A DNA stretch of 64,000 bases from Phoronis australis (Eukaryota > Phoronida > Phoronidae): the NCBI GenBank assembly GCA_002633005.1, contig NMRA01000216.1, forward strand, positions 177,499 through 241,498, read 5' to 3'. How positions within the stretch are numbered: position 1 is the stretch's first letter; each line of letters starts with the position of its first letter. Shown one piece after another: positions 23,901 to 35,655 of the stretch. Both the position numbers and the translations under genes were made by a program. The notes under the pieces are model-generated. The model saw only the letters and a list, made by a program, of their open reading frames with translations, did not search any database and had not been told where the DNA came from.

Positions 23901-26900
23901 GTAATTTGTTCTAGGGTAACTGTGTGGCCTCAAACCTGGGGCTAGGCGGAAGTAATTGTGAGCTCCGGTTACATACAGGCGGCATTCTTTTGCACACCGT
24001 ACTCGTATAAGGTGTTCATTGTCATGCGCTTTGCCTTACCCTTGTTATTGGACGTGCGTGAGGACGCTCCACTTAAAAGTGGAAAAGTTACACTAGTGCA
24101 AGTTGATCTAGAGTAGGCTGTGTGTGAACGGGGTTATAGTGACTAGTACAGCGTTCATTCACAATGCAGTCAAATTTCTACGTCTCCAAGTATTCTCTGT
24201 ATAAATCATAGGAAATCCATATCCAGGGTTTCTGTAGTTGGTATACCTTAACGGTTAATCCCATAATCCTTGTTGTAATCATGTACTGTTATTGTAATCC
24301 ACTGGGGTATGAGTCATGTGATTGGCTGGTGTGTATGCAAATGTGATCGCACATGCAGCTAGTTGTTTTTTGTTAATGGTCAACCTCAGACCAGTTTTAC
24401 AGTGCTCTCATTGGCTCATGTCAATTTTAGAGAGTTGCTCTCCTTACTTTAGTGCAGCTGTACTCATTTTTTATAACATCACGTTTTGTTGCGGAATTGA
24501 AATAACCACCTCATTTTACTAATTTAGATCCGTGGCATCTAAGTTTTGCAGAGTTATTTTATTGCCTAGACCTTGAGAACACGTGTTAATTTCTGTGTAG
24601 GACTCTCTTATTAAAACATGAATGGACAATAGATTCATTAATTTGGCCTTGCCTTTCCTGCAGTTGCAGTTTTTGTTGCCTTGGATCACAACTTCATGAG
24701 ATTTCTTAATGTGTTTCATATCTGAATAGTTCTAGCAAAACAAATCATTGCCTGCTTGGTAAAAGTCTTCAGCAGCTTAGCTCCCCAATAATTACAGTGA
24801 GACTGAAACTAATTCTGCTGATTACTGTGTTACATCACAGTATACCCATGTATAATAAGCTGCAAATAGATGTAGCATACAGTATATACAGATGGATCGA
24901 ATCTTGAAACCACAGTTACCTGTTGGTGCTATTGCACTTAGGTTGGGTCGGTGTTCGAAGTACGTTACCACAGCTTGCAGTTTAAGTTAAGAGCACTGCA
25001 CGTGAGAATGATAAAATTTCAGTCTATGAGCATAGCCATCTTTACGGACATAACCACAATTGCTGCTTGTCTACCGATTTCAGTGCCTGCGTAGATGTTG
25101 CCCCCCCCCCTCCCCCTGTAGAACACCTAAGATTTGCCAAAGTTGGAGAAACTGACATGTCTCACTCACCTTAGACATGCTAAAGTTGGCTAACAAGCTA
25201 AACTGCTTGTTATGACTGAAAGATAGCACACTTGTGTTTAAATTGCATGAGTGAACAGTAAATTATGCATAAATCAAGATCAAGAGATTAAAAATTTGCT
25301 CTGGTCTGGGAAGTTATGTTTTGCTCACTTACCAGTAGCTGCAGGGACAGCAAAAAAATGATGTTAACATTATGCCACATAGCATGTCTCTTTTGAAATC
25401 ATGCTTGCTATGGTGAAGTTATTCAACTATGTAATTTAGTTGTGCTGGTGGCAATACAGTGAATTGAAGTAAGCTGATGTTACTGCAGGGTTTGAAATTC
25501 ATTCTGATATGCCAAGTTAGATGATCGTGGCGCTTTTCCTTGAAATGAGTGAAGCCACAGCCTCAACTACAAAGGAGGTAAAAGGGCAACACGCTTTCTT
25601 AATGACTGGTACATTTTCTCCAAGTTAAGCAAAGGTTCCATTTATCCACAAAAAGCAAAGCAGGGTTGTCCCTGAGCAAAAATTCAAAACATGGTGCAAA
25701 TTCCGCATCGTGTTTTTGTATCGTATTTTACTTTTTGTTAATTCAGAAAATCGGGCATGTCACTTATCATTTTCACTACAAAATAAGAAAAACAAGTGCC
25801 ACTGTGCAACATCGTTTATATGATTTGTCATGTAACTTTGGCTTTTCAAACGATGGCTCAGGGCTTTTCAAACATGGCTCAAGATTTCCAAACATTGTAC
25901 AAAACATCTAGGGAGAACACTGCAAAGTTTCTAAAATGTTGATTTTACGGGAATAATTTTAAACTAATGCCAGCTTAAGTTAAAAGATTGTGCTTACTAC
26001 CAGTATTGTATATAGTTAGCAAGGTGTACATGATTAAAGCTTAAGCCCTGATCTATTGGTAGCATCCTTCACAGTAGCAATAATGACCGAACAATAAAAA
26101 CAAGACAGTTGTCACATACTGATGTACTCGTGGGATTTCAATACCTTGTGTGCTGTCGTGTTATGTTCAAATATCTTCCTATCTGTTGACCAGTAAAACC
26201 ATGACTGTACACCTACTGTCCTCCGGTAGTCGTTGCTTACAAAGAGCAGTTATCAGTCAGATAAGTTATTTGCGCCAGTTTATCTCTTTTCACTATTGTT
26301 TTACCTGTATGACAAGCATCCTTGTTGGCAAATTCCATACCATCAAATTTTTGTGGTACATTATATTGTTAGGTATTTGCATTTAACTACCTGCTATTTA
26401 TATTACCATGTGATTGTGCACATGTGATGAGGTTTATGGAACTCCCAATATGTGTAGTATTCTTACAATGCAATCAAGTATTCTTTTTCCATCTCTACTG
26501 TGAATGAATTTGGTGTAGAATGTTTAAATCAATTGAGGCACCTGTCTCTTGTGATGTGCAAGCCAAGAGACCTTTTTAAAAGGTTATATAGGACCTCAAG
26601 GGCAGATGATTTTTAAAGGGGGAGTCGGATCAAGAAGAAAGACTTTAGATTTTGTTTTTTATTTAAAACCAATCTGTGATTGATTGGGTTATTTGACCAA
26701 GCCTTTTTAGTGAAATTTAGGGTGAAACTGAAGGAGGTACATTCATAGTAAAATGATGGTTAGCAATAACAAAAACGTATACAAATTTTGTATGATACAA
26801 AATATGTACAAAATGAAATCTCAAAAACATTAAAAATTACAGTTTTCTAAAATATTCTTTCATTTTAAGCAACTTTTGAGGTTTATTAATAAGAATTATT

Positions 26901-29900
26901 TGTGATAGCCCTTCATTCAATTCCAAAACAATTCCTAACTGCATTTTGAAGAAAAGATCATAAGATGTGAAATTTCCATAGGAATTGGATCGGCCATTTT
27001 CAAGGTATGATGTAGTGTCTTATATTACCTAATTGTGGAGCTAGGCATGGAATTTTGTCTTGCTCCTGATGAAACTTTACCATGTCCCAGAAGTTCAATT
27101 TGGTCTAGACTAGTAAATGCTACGCACTTACGTCACCATGTTTGTAACAGAGCGGTCTGGGATTACACGTTGATAGAACTCTTCTTTGTCCTGGAAATAA
27201 GAAAGCGCGTAACATCATTTTGGAAATCAGGCACATTTTCATGTCTCTCATTGCAAACAATTTCAGATCACGTATCCACAGGTATTTGTCCAGTTTATCA
27301 AACTTTCTTACGTCAGAGTTGCAGCCCACATCACAGCTAGTATACTTTGTTGCCGTTGGAAGGACGAATAGAGTAATACAACCAAGAAAAAACGTGTAAA
27401 GAATTGGACAACAGCAAATAAATGTGAAAGTCCAGTGGAACGAAAACGAGGCAGCAAATGTGCCTGACGGGTGTTTGTGGCATTGTGGGTAAATACAGCG
27501 AGATTCGAGTGTCTGTGTGTAATCCGGAATGGCCCTATTGGATATTGCTGTGCACTTACATCACCATGTTTCTAATTGGGTATGTGCAGGAGGGCAAAAC
27601 TTAGTATTCAGGTGTTTATTATCTTTACCTCTTCGCTGCAGGTATAGTGCCTAGAAAAGTATTCGTCCTTGACCTGGATGAAACTCTCATTCACTCTCAT
27701 CACGATGGTGTGCTGCGACAGACTGTCAAACCAGGAACACCATCAGATTTCGTTTTAAAGGTAACCTACCAAATGAAGTATGTGGAGAGGTTTGACGATG
27801 GAGTTCACATTTAGAGATAGAGACATGTTTGATAATTTCATAAGATAAGATATCTTAGGATAAAAACTCATCAGTTTAGGTCAAAAACAATTACAAAAAT
27901 TTACAAAAATAGCCTTTCCATTTTTCAAAAGCTTCTAAAATGTTTGTGAATGTCCACTATTTTTCAAAATATTGTCCAGTGGTTGCTATGATACAGGCCT
28001 TGGACATGAACATTTATTACTTTTTGCTTCATGTCTTTCATGGAAGAAATAAAAGTACACTTGTGCACCATATTGTGCCCTAAGTTGGTAATGGTCGGAC
28101 ATGGCGTGCCCGAAGTTTGAGAACCAGTTTTCTCCACTGAGTTAAGGGCATCAAACTGGTTCTCAAAATACGGGCACATTATATCCGACTATTGTCCTTA
28201 AATTAGTGAGATTTAATTAGTGTACATAGATCCTGAGTTTAGGCAAATTAGTAAACTAAGAGGATTGGTTATGATCACTGAATAGTGTGAAAAAGTTTGT
28301 GACGCATGATCAAAGCATCACACAGTAACACTTGAGCATTATGTGACTGTTCAGGTTTTAGGGCAATACGGTACCTGTAGATTGTAAATGATTGTTTTAT
28401 CAATAGTGTGAAAAGTATGTGACGCATGATCAAAGCATTGCACAGTAAAACCTGAACATTACGTGACTGTTCAGGATTTAGGGCAATACCTGTAGATTAT
28501 AAATGATTGTTTTATCAATAATAACAATGTAATTGCATACCATTGCTCCTGTTGGGTTCAGTGTTACTGTAATGTCAAGGCGCTCGTTTGTCTCCAGATC
28601 CCAATATTTTAACCATGTGGTGTTCAATCCAGAGTACACCATTGCTGCACGCAATGGAGTTCTTGTAGTTGTAGAATAGTGAATATTAGAAAAAAATCAA
28701 ATTACACAAGTGCTGTTATTGACAGCGTCAAGTGATGATAACTTCGATGACACTGGAGTTGACATTCACACCGCATCGAAGCGTCAACGCTCTGGTGTTA
28801 AATCCACTTGAGTACTGCGAAGTTAACTTACACTCAAAGCATACCGCGCTTCGAGTTCGAAATTTTGGAGTTTGATCTCGAGTAGTTTGTTGGTCACAAG
28901 AGCATGGTGTTGGGATGTTGAGACATTTCCAACGTCGCACAGACTGTGTTACTGTATATTCGACTGAGACATCTGGCCAGCAGTATTTTGAACCCCGTTG
29001 ATTGAACTAGTTATTTGTAAACTAAGTTGGCCCGAACTCGTTACAGTCTATTGAATGAAGGTTTTTCCCATTTCAGGTCGTCATAGATAGACATCCCGTC
29101 AGATTTTTTGTACATAAAAGGCCACATGTGGATTACTTTTTAGAAGTTGTAAGTACGATGAATTTGTGTTTTGAATTATTTAGGCTGGCATGGAGTCTGT
29201 AGATGTAGCAGGAACATATAGCTGGTCAGACTTCTTTCGATGATTTATTTCAAGTGGCTTCATATTATTTGCCTTAATGTTTCAAAAAACCACACTTATG
29301 GGAATTATTCCAAGCCATATTCTGGAAAAGTACTTGGACATTTGTGTTGGCAGTAACTGAGACTGAAAAAACACCAAGTGTTGAGTCTTGGTGTATGTGC
29401 TCATTTCATATTTACTGTATTCGCCCTAATGAGCGCCCATGCCCCTGTAAGCCCCCCCCCATGCATTTTCAGACTTAGCTAAAATAAGCGCCCAGTCCAT
29501 GAACGCCATGTACATGCGAAAAATGCCTTACCTACAGTTCTAAAATTTTACAGTAACGTCTTCAATTTATCAATAAGATCCAACAGTCCTGAAAAAATCA
29601 TTGTGCATGGAATTTGTAGACCACGAGCCTCACCGCTATGTCGGTATTTAGCCGTGACTATACACTTCAAACTTCCGCCGTGCTTAAAAGGGAACGCAAG
29701 CGTGACTTGAAAACTAATAAAAACTTGACCTTTGTTCAGTTAAAAGCACGTGGCCAGTACCTGTCATGGAAGTCTTCGGGAACTGTCTATTCGTGAAACG
29801 AGTAGCATAACATCGGCAAGAAATAAATACTGGCACTTATTTCTGAACGTTTCTAATTAGTCGTAATTGGTGTTTTTAAAGTCAAAATGACCCACTATAG

Positions 29901-32900
29901 CGAACACTTCCGCACCCTTACACCCCCCGAATCTCCCGAAAAATAACTGTTAGACTGTCGCGCATCCAGTCACCTGGCAACTCAGTGACATCGGCCTTAC
30001 CGAGACAATTCTCAAACGTTTTTTATAGAAGATGAGATCAACAAGTGCTAAATAAAACACATTCTGCTTTACTGCTTGGTGTGAATTTCCTTAGTTACAA
30101 ATACCTAGATCGTTGTATCGCATTTACTCTGACTGGCAAATGAACCCTCATCGGATGACATTCGTGCGCTCGCTCACCCACACAATATGCAGAAGAGCTT
30201 CAAAACAAAAATCACGTGACAACAACATGTGTGTTCGTCCAGAGATTTTTCTCGTGTTGCGGTGTACGATCTAACCCATATTTGGACTTAATATGCTGTT
30301 AACCCCGACTCCACAGGAACTTAAAAATTTTAGGGACGCTATTTTGAAAACTTAAGGAGGACTTCAAGTAATTTGTTGAATCGAAACTATATTTTTACTC
30401 AAGAAGAAGTTGACCAGGAGCATAATTTTATTTGTGAAATTTCACTGTAAATTCTTTTTAAGAAATTTCTTCATCCAGTTAAACCACGCAACTGTTGTAA
30501 AACGACATTAGATCAATTTTAAACCATCTTCAACAATGAAATTTTAATAGTTACTTTGCCTGAAACTAAAGAATGGGTACATGACTGTGCATTTCTGATA
30601 TGAGGTTGCTGTGTGTTCACCTCAGTCTCAACACGTTTTACTCCACAGGTTAGTCAGTGGTACGACCTCGTCGTGTTTACTGCTAGTATGGAAATTTATG
30701 GCGCCGCCGTCGCTGACAAACTAGACAATAATAAGGGAATACTAAAGCGACGCTATTACAGACAGGTAACGCTTTTCTTTTCCCGTACGATGTAAAATTC
30801 TTCTTTCCTTCGCTGTCTCCTCCCACTCAAATTTGTACTGATTTTGTCTTATCACTTGTTTCACATCCCTCAAGTGTTATTGTTTTGAACGCTTTCATTT
30901 TCTAATTCCTCTGTCATGATGAAAAGTCCAGCTTGTTTGCTGTAAGTAAACGGTTAACATTTTATCAGCATAATGTAAATTAGCCTCTCAGGTGGAAGGT
31001 ACCTCACGTCATTGTTACTCGCAAACAGTGAGGCAAAATGCTCGTGGACTTGTAAACTACATTCGTAGTAATCAGCAGAAACGTGGTACTCTCAATTACA
31101 TTGAATTAGTGGGATATGTTATTGCCTAGTGACACAGTGGTTAATTTTTATTGCCTTCTAAAGATAATCAGCTAAGCATTCGGCTCACCTCATACCATTA
31201 GGATTTGCACTCACCAGGCAAAAAAATCAAACAAGTGAGACATTGGCATCGCAAGGCAAAGTCCTCACGGCTCATTTCACAGTAGACATGAGCTATGAGC
31301 TGAGCTCACTTGCATTCGATGGTCATAACTCTCCGCCTGTGCTGGCCCTTAGACCATCTTCCATCGACGGTCATACTCTCCATCTGTGCTGACCCTTTGG
31401 CCACTTACAAAAAAATTACTCTCAACTTCTACCTTAATCATAATTTTTTAACTTGAGATTTGAGCTCAGTTACATGGATTCGATGGACCAGATGTTAAGT
31501 GCACTCCAGGTACTAGCTGGTACACTGGACCTTTAAGTCATGTTGGTTTGAGCAGGTCATGTAAGGAGACTGATTGTCCAATTCTTTTCCCTGTGTAAAA
31601 TTGCATTAATACCGTTGCTGTGACCACCCCTGTTCACAGAGTGCATGTGGGTGTATTATATGGGTACGTTGACAGTAAATGCTCATTTACAACCAGCATC
31701 TGAAGCTGGTGTCACTGCAGATGATTGTTTACCTCTTTTCCAACTAAATTTGCTTTGCTGAATGTCATCTAGAAAAGCTATATTACCCTACTTGGATACA
31801 TTTTATTACGTACTGAGATGTCTCCAGCTGGATTTTAAGTCGTATTGTTGTTGCACGTTAGTACTAGTTACCTGACACTATGCACACAACCACTGCACAC
31901 ACTGAGTTGTGAAATGCAGCTTATTACTTTACACATGGTATTCTCATCTTTCCGCAGACTTTCTTGAGGAGTTTGCTCTAGGGTTCTCTAACTTGATCGG
32001 ACGAGTTCACTAATTGATGTTTATGTTAAGCAATCCCACAAGTTGACCTTCACCTTTCGCATGTTCGTTCCACATAAGGAATTTTGTGAGCGAGCTAATG
32101 ACCTTTCACGTGCCATCCTGGTCTTTCTACATGCTCTCTGTCTCAGGAATGAGTCCTTTTTGGCGGTTATTTCCCAAAGTTAGACACACACAAGTTAACA
32201 CACACATGGGGGCATTCATGGTGCACTGGGTTTCCTGGAAGGCCTCATAACCTCATTTGGTTTCACTCGCAGACACTAAACTATAGTGGCAGTACCCACA
32301 GCCACTGTCAGATTTGTGTGGTACAAATTAATCGCTTCTCAATTGTTAGTAGTCATAGTCCTCAAAAATCATCGTCTCGTTCATTATTTTTGCAGCACTG
32401 CAATCTAGATTTTGGCAGCTACACAAAAGACCTTTCGGCCATAGAAACAGACTTGTCAAGAATATTTATATTAGATAACTCGCCAGGAGCCTACAGGTCA
32501 TATCCAGGTAAACGAGTTACCACACATTCTCGTATTTCGGTCAGTGCGTCAATGTGTGACATTCTAGCTGTATCGGGAACTGGGCGGTGAGTACGCCTGT
32601 CACGTGTTTTAAGCTGTGCCTACAGGTGAAACACTTCAGCAGAACCGAGAAGTTAATTTCTAAAATGTGACTGAAATTTGACTTACGTTAACAAAATTGT
32701 AAGCATTGGCCTGTATTCAATTTAACCTCAACTTTAATGGGAAAGGACAAAAATGACAAAAACCACACGAAAAACATCCAAATTAAGTCATGCTGATAGA
32801 CAAGAGCTATCCTTCTGTGCCCGTAGGGGTAGCAATGCTGATAAACGAGAGCTAGCCTTCTGCGCCCGTAGGGGTAGCATGGAAGCATGTGCTTATTGGC

Positions 32901-33960
32901 AAAAGGTTGAGCAATTTCTTTGAAAAGAACTGTTGTAAATGTTTATGTGCATTTGGTCTAAATACATGGGTACACAAGATCTACCTTGGCTGGTTACACT
33001 CTTGTGTTTTGTCCTTACTTCAAAGGATTCTAGCTCTTCTTAGATGGGATGCAATACCTTCTCGTGAAACTTATCTATGAGTTAATTTAGAGTAATTAAC
33101 TACGGTAACCTTTGTTACTGATCACAGAATCTTGCATGTACACGAAGAATGCTTAGAAGTTCGTAATTGTGTCTGTTTTTTTCAAAAAAATCATGATTTT
33201 TCAAGGAGATTGGCATCAACCTTTCTTGAAAAAACGGAGTCTTAATTTTAGACAGTCAAGGTCTTTGACTAAAAGAATTTGGAAGAAATTTTTTGATATG
33301 TTTTTGTGCCTTGTTTAATTTTTTTAAGAATTTCAAGTTTTGTGCGTTAAAAATCAAGTCGGTGAAAAATAGGGTGTGTTCCATAAAGACTTTTTAGAAA
33401 AAAATGCAGCCGTGTGATTGTGAACATCTAGGCGCATCATAAGATTCTGTGATCAAGGTTTTAAGATGTATATAGTTTTATAGGTCTACTGTAGTCTTTC
33501 AGGTCTGCTGTAGTCTTATAGGTCTACTATTAATACTTAAAAATGATTTAAGAAATTGGACCCGTAGCAATGAGAGTAAGCTAATTTTCTTGGTAACCTT
33601 ATGGATGTGTGAAATGTACATCCAGGACAGTTCCTGTTTATATCCGTGCAATTCATTTTCTTTTTTCCGTTAGTATAACTTTCCATATTCATCGCTCTTT
33701 GAATTCATGCAAATGGTCTTTTGGTCTCAGGCAATGAAATTTTTGTGTGACTACGAATGCTGTACAAGTTCATTACTTCGTGTGCTGATTCCAGTTTTCT
33801 TCTATTCGTAGACAATGCAATTCCCATCAAGTCGTGGTTCTCCGAACCAACAGACACGGCACTGCTGAATCTACTGCCCATGTTGGACGCCTTGCGGTTC
33901 GTCAGCGACGTCCGCTCCGTGCTCAGTCGGAACTTACACAGGCACCAGCTGTGGCAATGA
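20956..33960 (+). CDS. CTDNEP1: CTD nuclear envelope phosphatase 1 (Dullard), 7 exons
   Basis: Exons are 20956-21054, 22381-22447, 27642-27760, 29077-29148, 30649-30765, 32396-32507 and 33812-33960, giving 244 aa, the length of the vertebrate protein. The catalytic HAD-type DLDET motif is at residues 66-70 (Asp66 nucleophile, Asp68 acid/base), followed by [29 protein letters not shown] and [11 protein letters not shown]. Residues about 7-28 are hydrophobic and anchor the protein to the nuclear envelope and ER. The family dephosphorylates lipin, controlling phosphatidate conversion and nuclear membrane growth, and acts with the small subunit CNEP1R1. The start is the first ATG, six codons before a second in-frame Met; the alignment with known N-termini supports either. 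All splice sites are GT/AG with matching phase. Introns contain three repeat elements. The gene diverges from the ankyrin-C2 gene. Confidence 0.96.
21785..22010. repeat. Degenerate relative of the GGTCTCAA MITE family
   Basis: Contains TTGGTCTCAACTTGTTC at about 21804 and GGTCTCAAGTGATAG near 21950, with AACTCTTTGCTAGCCCTGAA. These resemble the interior and ends of the element at 2140-2575. It is too decayed to set boundaries. Confidence 0.4.
23752..24141. mobile_element. MITE with CCGTTCACAC-type inverted ends
   Basis: The left end (CTATAAAGTGCCGTCCACGCA, then CCTACCCTAGAACAAGTT) matches the reverse complement of the right end (CTATAACCCCGTTCACACA, then CCTACTCTAGATCAACTT). The interior repeats CTAGAACAAGTTACTCC-like segments in both orientations. 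It is about 390 bp, lies in CTDNEP1 intron 2, and has no coding capacity. Confidence 0.7.
27170..27545. repeat. Dispersed repeat, copy 2 (pair with 7640-7990)
   Basis: Shares ordered blocks with 7640-7990, including CTTTGTC(c/t)TGGAA, GAAAGCGCGTAACAT and GTAAATACAGCGAGATTC with TGTGTGTAATCCGG. It ends about 100 bp before CTDNEP1 exon 3. Class unknown. Confidence 0.6.
28094..28189. mobile_element. Hairpin MITE, copy B (GATATAGCGGTC family)
   Basis: Inverted ends GTCGGACATGGCGTGCCCG and CGGGCACATTATATCCGAC, with TTTGAGAACCAG and CTGGTTCTCAAA pairing inside. It is more diverged than copies A and C. It lies in CTDNEP1 intron 3. Confidence 0.75.
28281..28521. repeat. Tandem duplication, about 120 bp unit
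   Basis: The block from GTGTGAAAA through TGACGCATGATCAAAGCAT to ATGATTGTTTTATCAATA appears twice in succession with few changes (second copy from about 28402). Intronic. Confidence 0.85.
29410..29520. repeat. GCGCCC-rich repeat fragment
   Basis: Contains spaced GAGCGCCCATGCCCCTG, a C run and AATAAGCGCCCAGTCC-like segments typical of short interspersed repeats. No boundaries or coding content were found. Intronic, after CTDNEP1 exon 4. Confidence 0.35.
31313..31405. repeat. Imperfect tandem duplication, about 48 bp unit
   Basis: The segment with CGATGGTCATAACTCTCC and CTGTGCTGGCCCTT recurs as CGACGGTCATACTCTCC and CTGTGCTGACCCTT. Intronic in CTDNEP1. Confidence 0.7.
32791..32880. repeat. 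45-bp tandem duplication
   Basis: TGCTGATAGACAAGAGCTA through CCCGTAGGGGTAGCA is repeated from 32836 with minor changes. Intronic in CTDNEP1. Confidence 0.85.
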
Positions 33961-34156
33961 CGACAGAGCTAGACTGTGATAGGTTTGGTGCGCCAGCGCG
34001 TGTGCGTTTTGTACAAATGATGACTGGATGAATGCGCATGCCTCAGGCTGTGTGACAGGTTGTCGGCCGGACTATAGAACTTGTTGTCGTACACCCACTA
34101 ACCAAAATTCAGCCATGATGCCAAGATATTTGGTGGTTCTATATACATTTTGGGGA

Positions 34157-34186
34157 AATAAATTGTGTCGAAATATGGTAAATAAA
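34157..34186 (+). terminator. Candidate CTDNEP1 poly(A) signals
   Basis: AATAAA hexamers occur at 34157-34162 and 34181-34186, about 200 bases after the stop. Another lies farther downstream near 35988. Which one is used cannot be told from sequence. Confidence 0.5.
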
Positions 34187-34563
34187 GTAGACGCTAAAAG
34201 TGATTCAGACAAAGTTACCCGGAATTCTCGTCATGACACTTGCTAAGGTGGCTAAGCGGTTCTGTAATTATAATTTTGCCCTCCGTTATGTTGATTACCG
34301 ATCATTTTTGTTGTTAACCGAATTAGTCGTTATGACGTGGAACTGGTATTTTGTCCGATTGCTTTACTCTTGTACTGTATGTTTTGGGTGTCTACTCAGT
34401 GCGTATATCAAAGCTCACATTTGTTTCAGTCCACAGTGCCTATGCCATTGTCAGCTGGTCTGTCTTTAGCACACTATCGAATGGTTGGTGGACGTGTGTC
34501 AAAAAGTTTAACTATGCCACCTCTAGAACCATAATGGTTATGGTGTAGCCGAGGTGTATTTCA

Positions 34564-35066
34564 CAGGGCTTGGAATTTTCCGCGGAAACGCGGATTTCCG
34601 CTTTTTTCAAATGTGCTTTCCGCTTTTTTATAATATTTCCGCGTAAAAAATCGGATTCGATATAAAATTTCCGCGGCAAATTCCTTTCTTACCGCAGCGT
34701 TGCAGATGACGTTCACCTCGAAAAGCGGAAGCTGCTCTTTATGTTTCGGAGGAACATAAATTGTCAACATTGCCGGGGCATCTGGAACAGCGTGGTGGGA
34801 TTTTCAATGGCGTCTCATGTTATTGTTAAGCGCGGCGACAAATACTACCGCTCTGCAGCCAAAAATGTGTGGGTTGGGAGTGGACGGGCGAGCTAAAAGG
34901 ACGCAGACTCATGCTACTGATGGTGGTAACATTTTTTTTTTTTTAGTCCTCCCGATTTTTGTCGGGGAAAGGTTCACATTGACCAATTCAAGGCTGGTTA
35001 TCGGCATGATTTGGGCCGTAAAAGTTTCAATCCGCGTTTTTTTGTCATTGGTCATTCCAAGCCCTG
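34564..35066. mobile_element. 503-bp inverted-repeat element with 6-bp target duplication
   Basis: A perfect 13-bp inverted repeat CAGGGCTTGGAAT bounds the element. Direct copies of ATTTCA flank it (34558-34563 and 35067-35072). Both ends also carry AACGCGGATT at similar depth. CAGGG-type ends are typical of hAT transposons; the usual hAT duplication is 8 bp, so a 6-bp site points to a hAT variant or another superfamily. There is no transposase frame, so it is non-autonomous. It lies just downstream of CTDNEP1. Confidence 0.85.
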
Positions 35067-35628
35067 ATTTCAATCATTTGTGTTCGCTCTTGTTATATTT
35101 AACTATTTGCATGACATCAACAGTACTGTTTGTATCACAGGATGACGTGATACCATTACGGTGACCTTGTGTGAGAAATTTTCATGAAATGAAGCCATCG
35201 TGTCTGTGGAGAGGTTTCGGTTTTCCGTCTACTGAAAACGTTTAAAGGCTCATCAAACGAAACGTTTGATATGCTATTTGAACTTGAGGAAAGCATGCAG
35301 TTCACGGTATTTTAATCTGAAACGTAGTTGTGCATGCCATACGTGTTCTGGTCTGGTTGACAACTGTGTACATAGCCTGTGTGTATGGTTGAGTGCATGG
35401 GAACCCCCAAATTCTTGTACATTGTTTGTGTGTGTGTAAATATTGTGCTGCATTTGTAAACAATTAGGCATACTAAATAAGTTACGCAGATTTAGCCTAC
35501 TAGCGACAAGTGAACATGAGTTTAGAATCATCTCTATAATGAGTAAGCAGAGTGTATAGTGCAATGTCATGCCAATGTTTTGTTCGTGAACAATGACAGC
35601 GTCGTATTTCAGTATTGTTGTTACCTAA

Positions 35629-35655
35629 AAGAGAGAGTGAGAGAGAGAGAGAGAA
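35629..35655. repeat. (GA)n microsatellite
   Basis: Short GAGAGA tract with one interruption, downstream of CTDNEP1. Confidence 0.85.

Noticed and set aside
35250-35280. Short palindrome around ATCAAACGAAACGTTTGAT
   Set aside because: Too short and isolated to assign a regulatory role.
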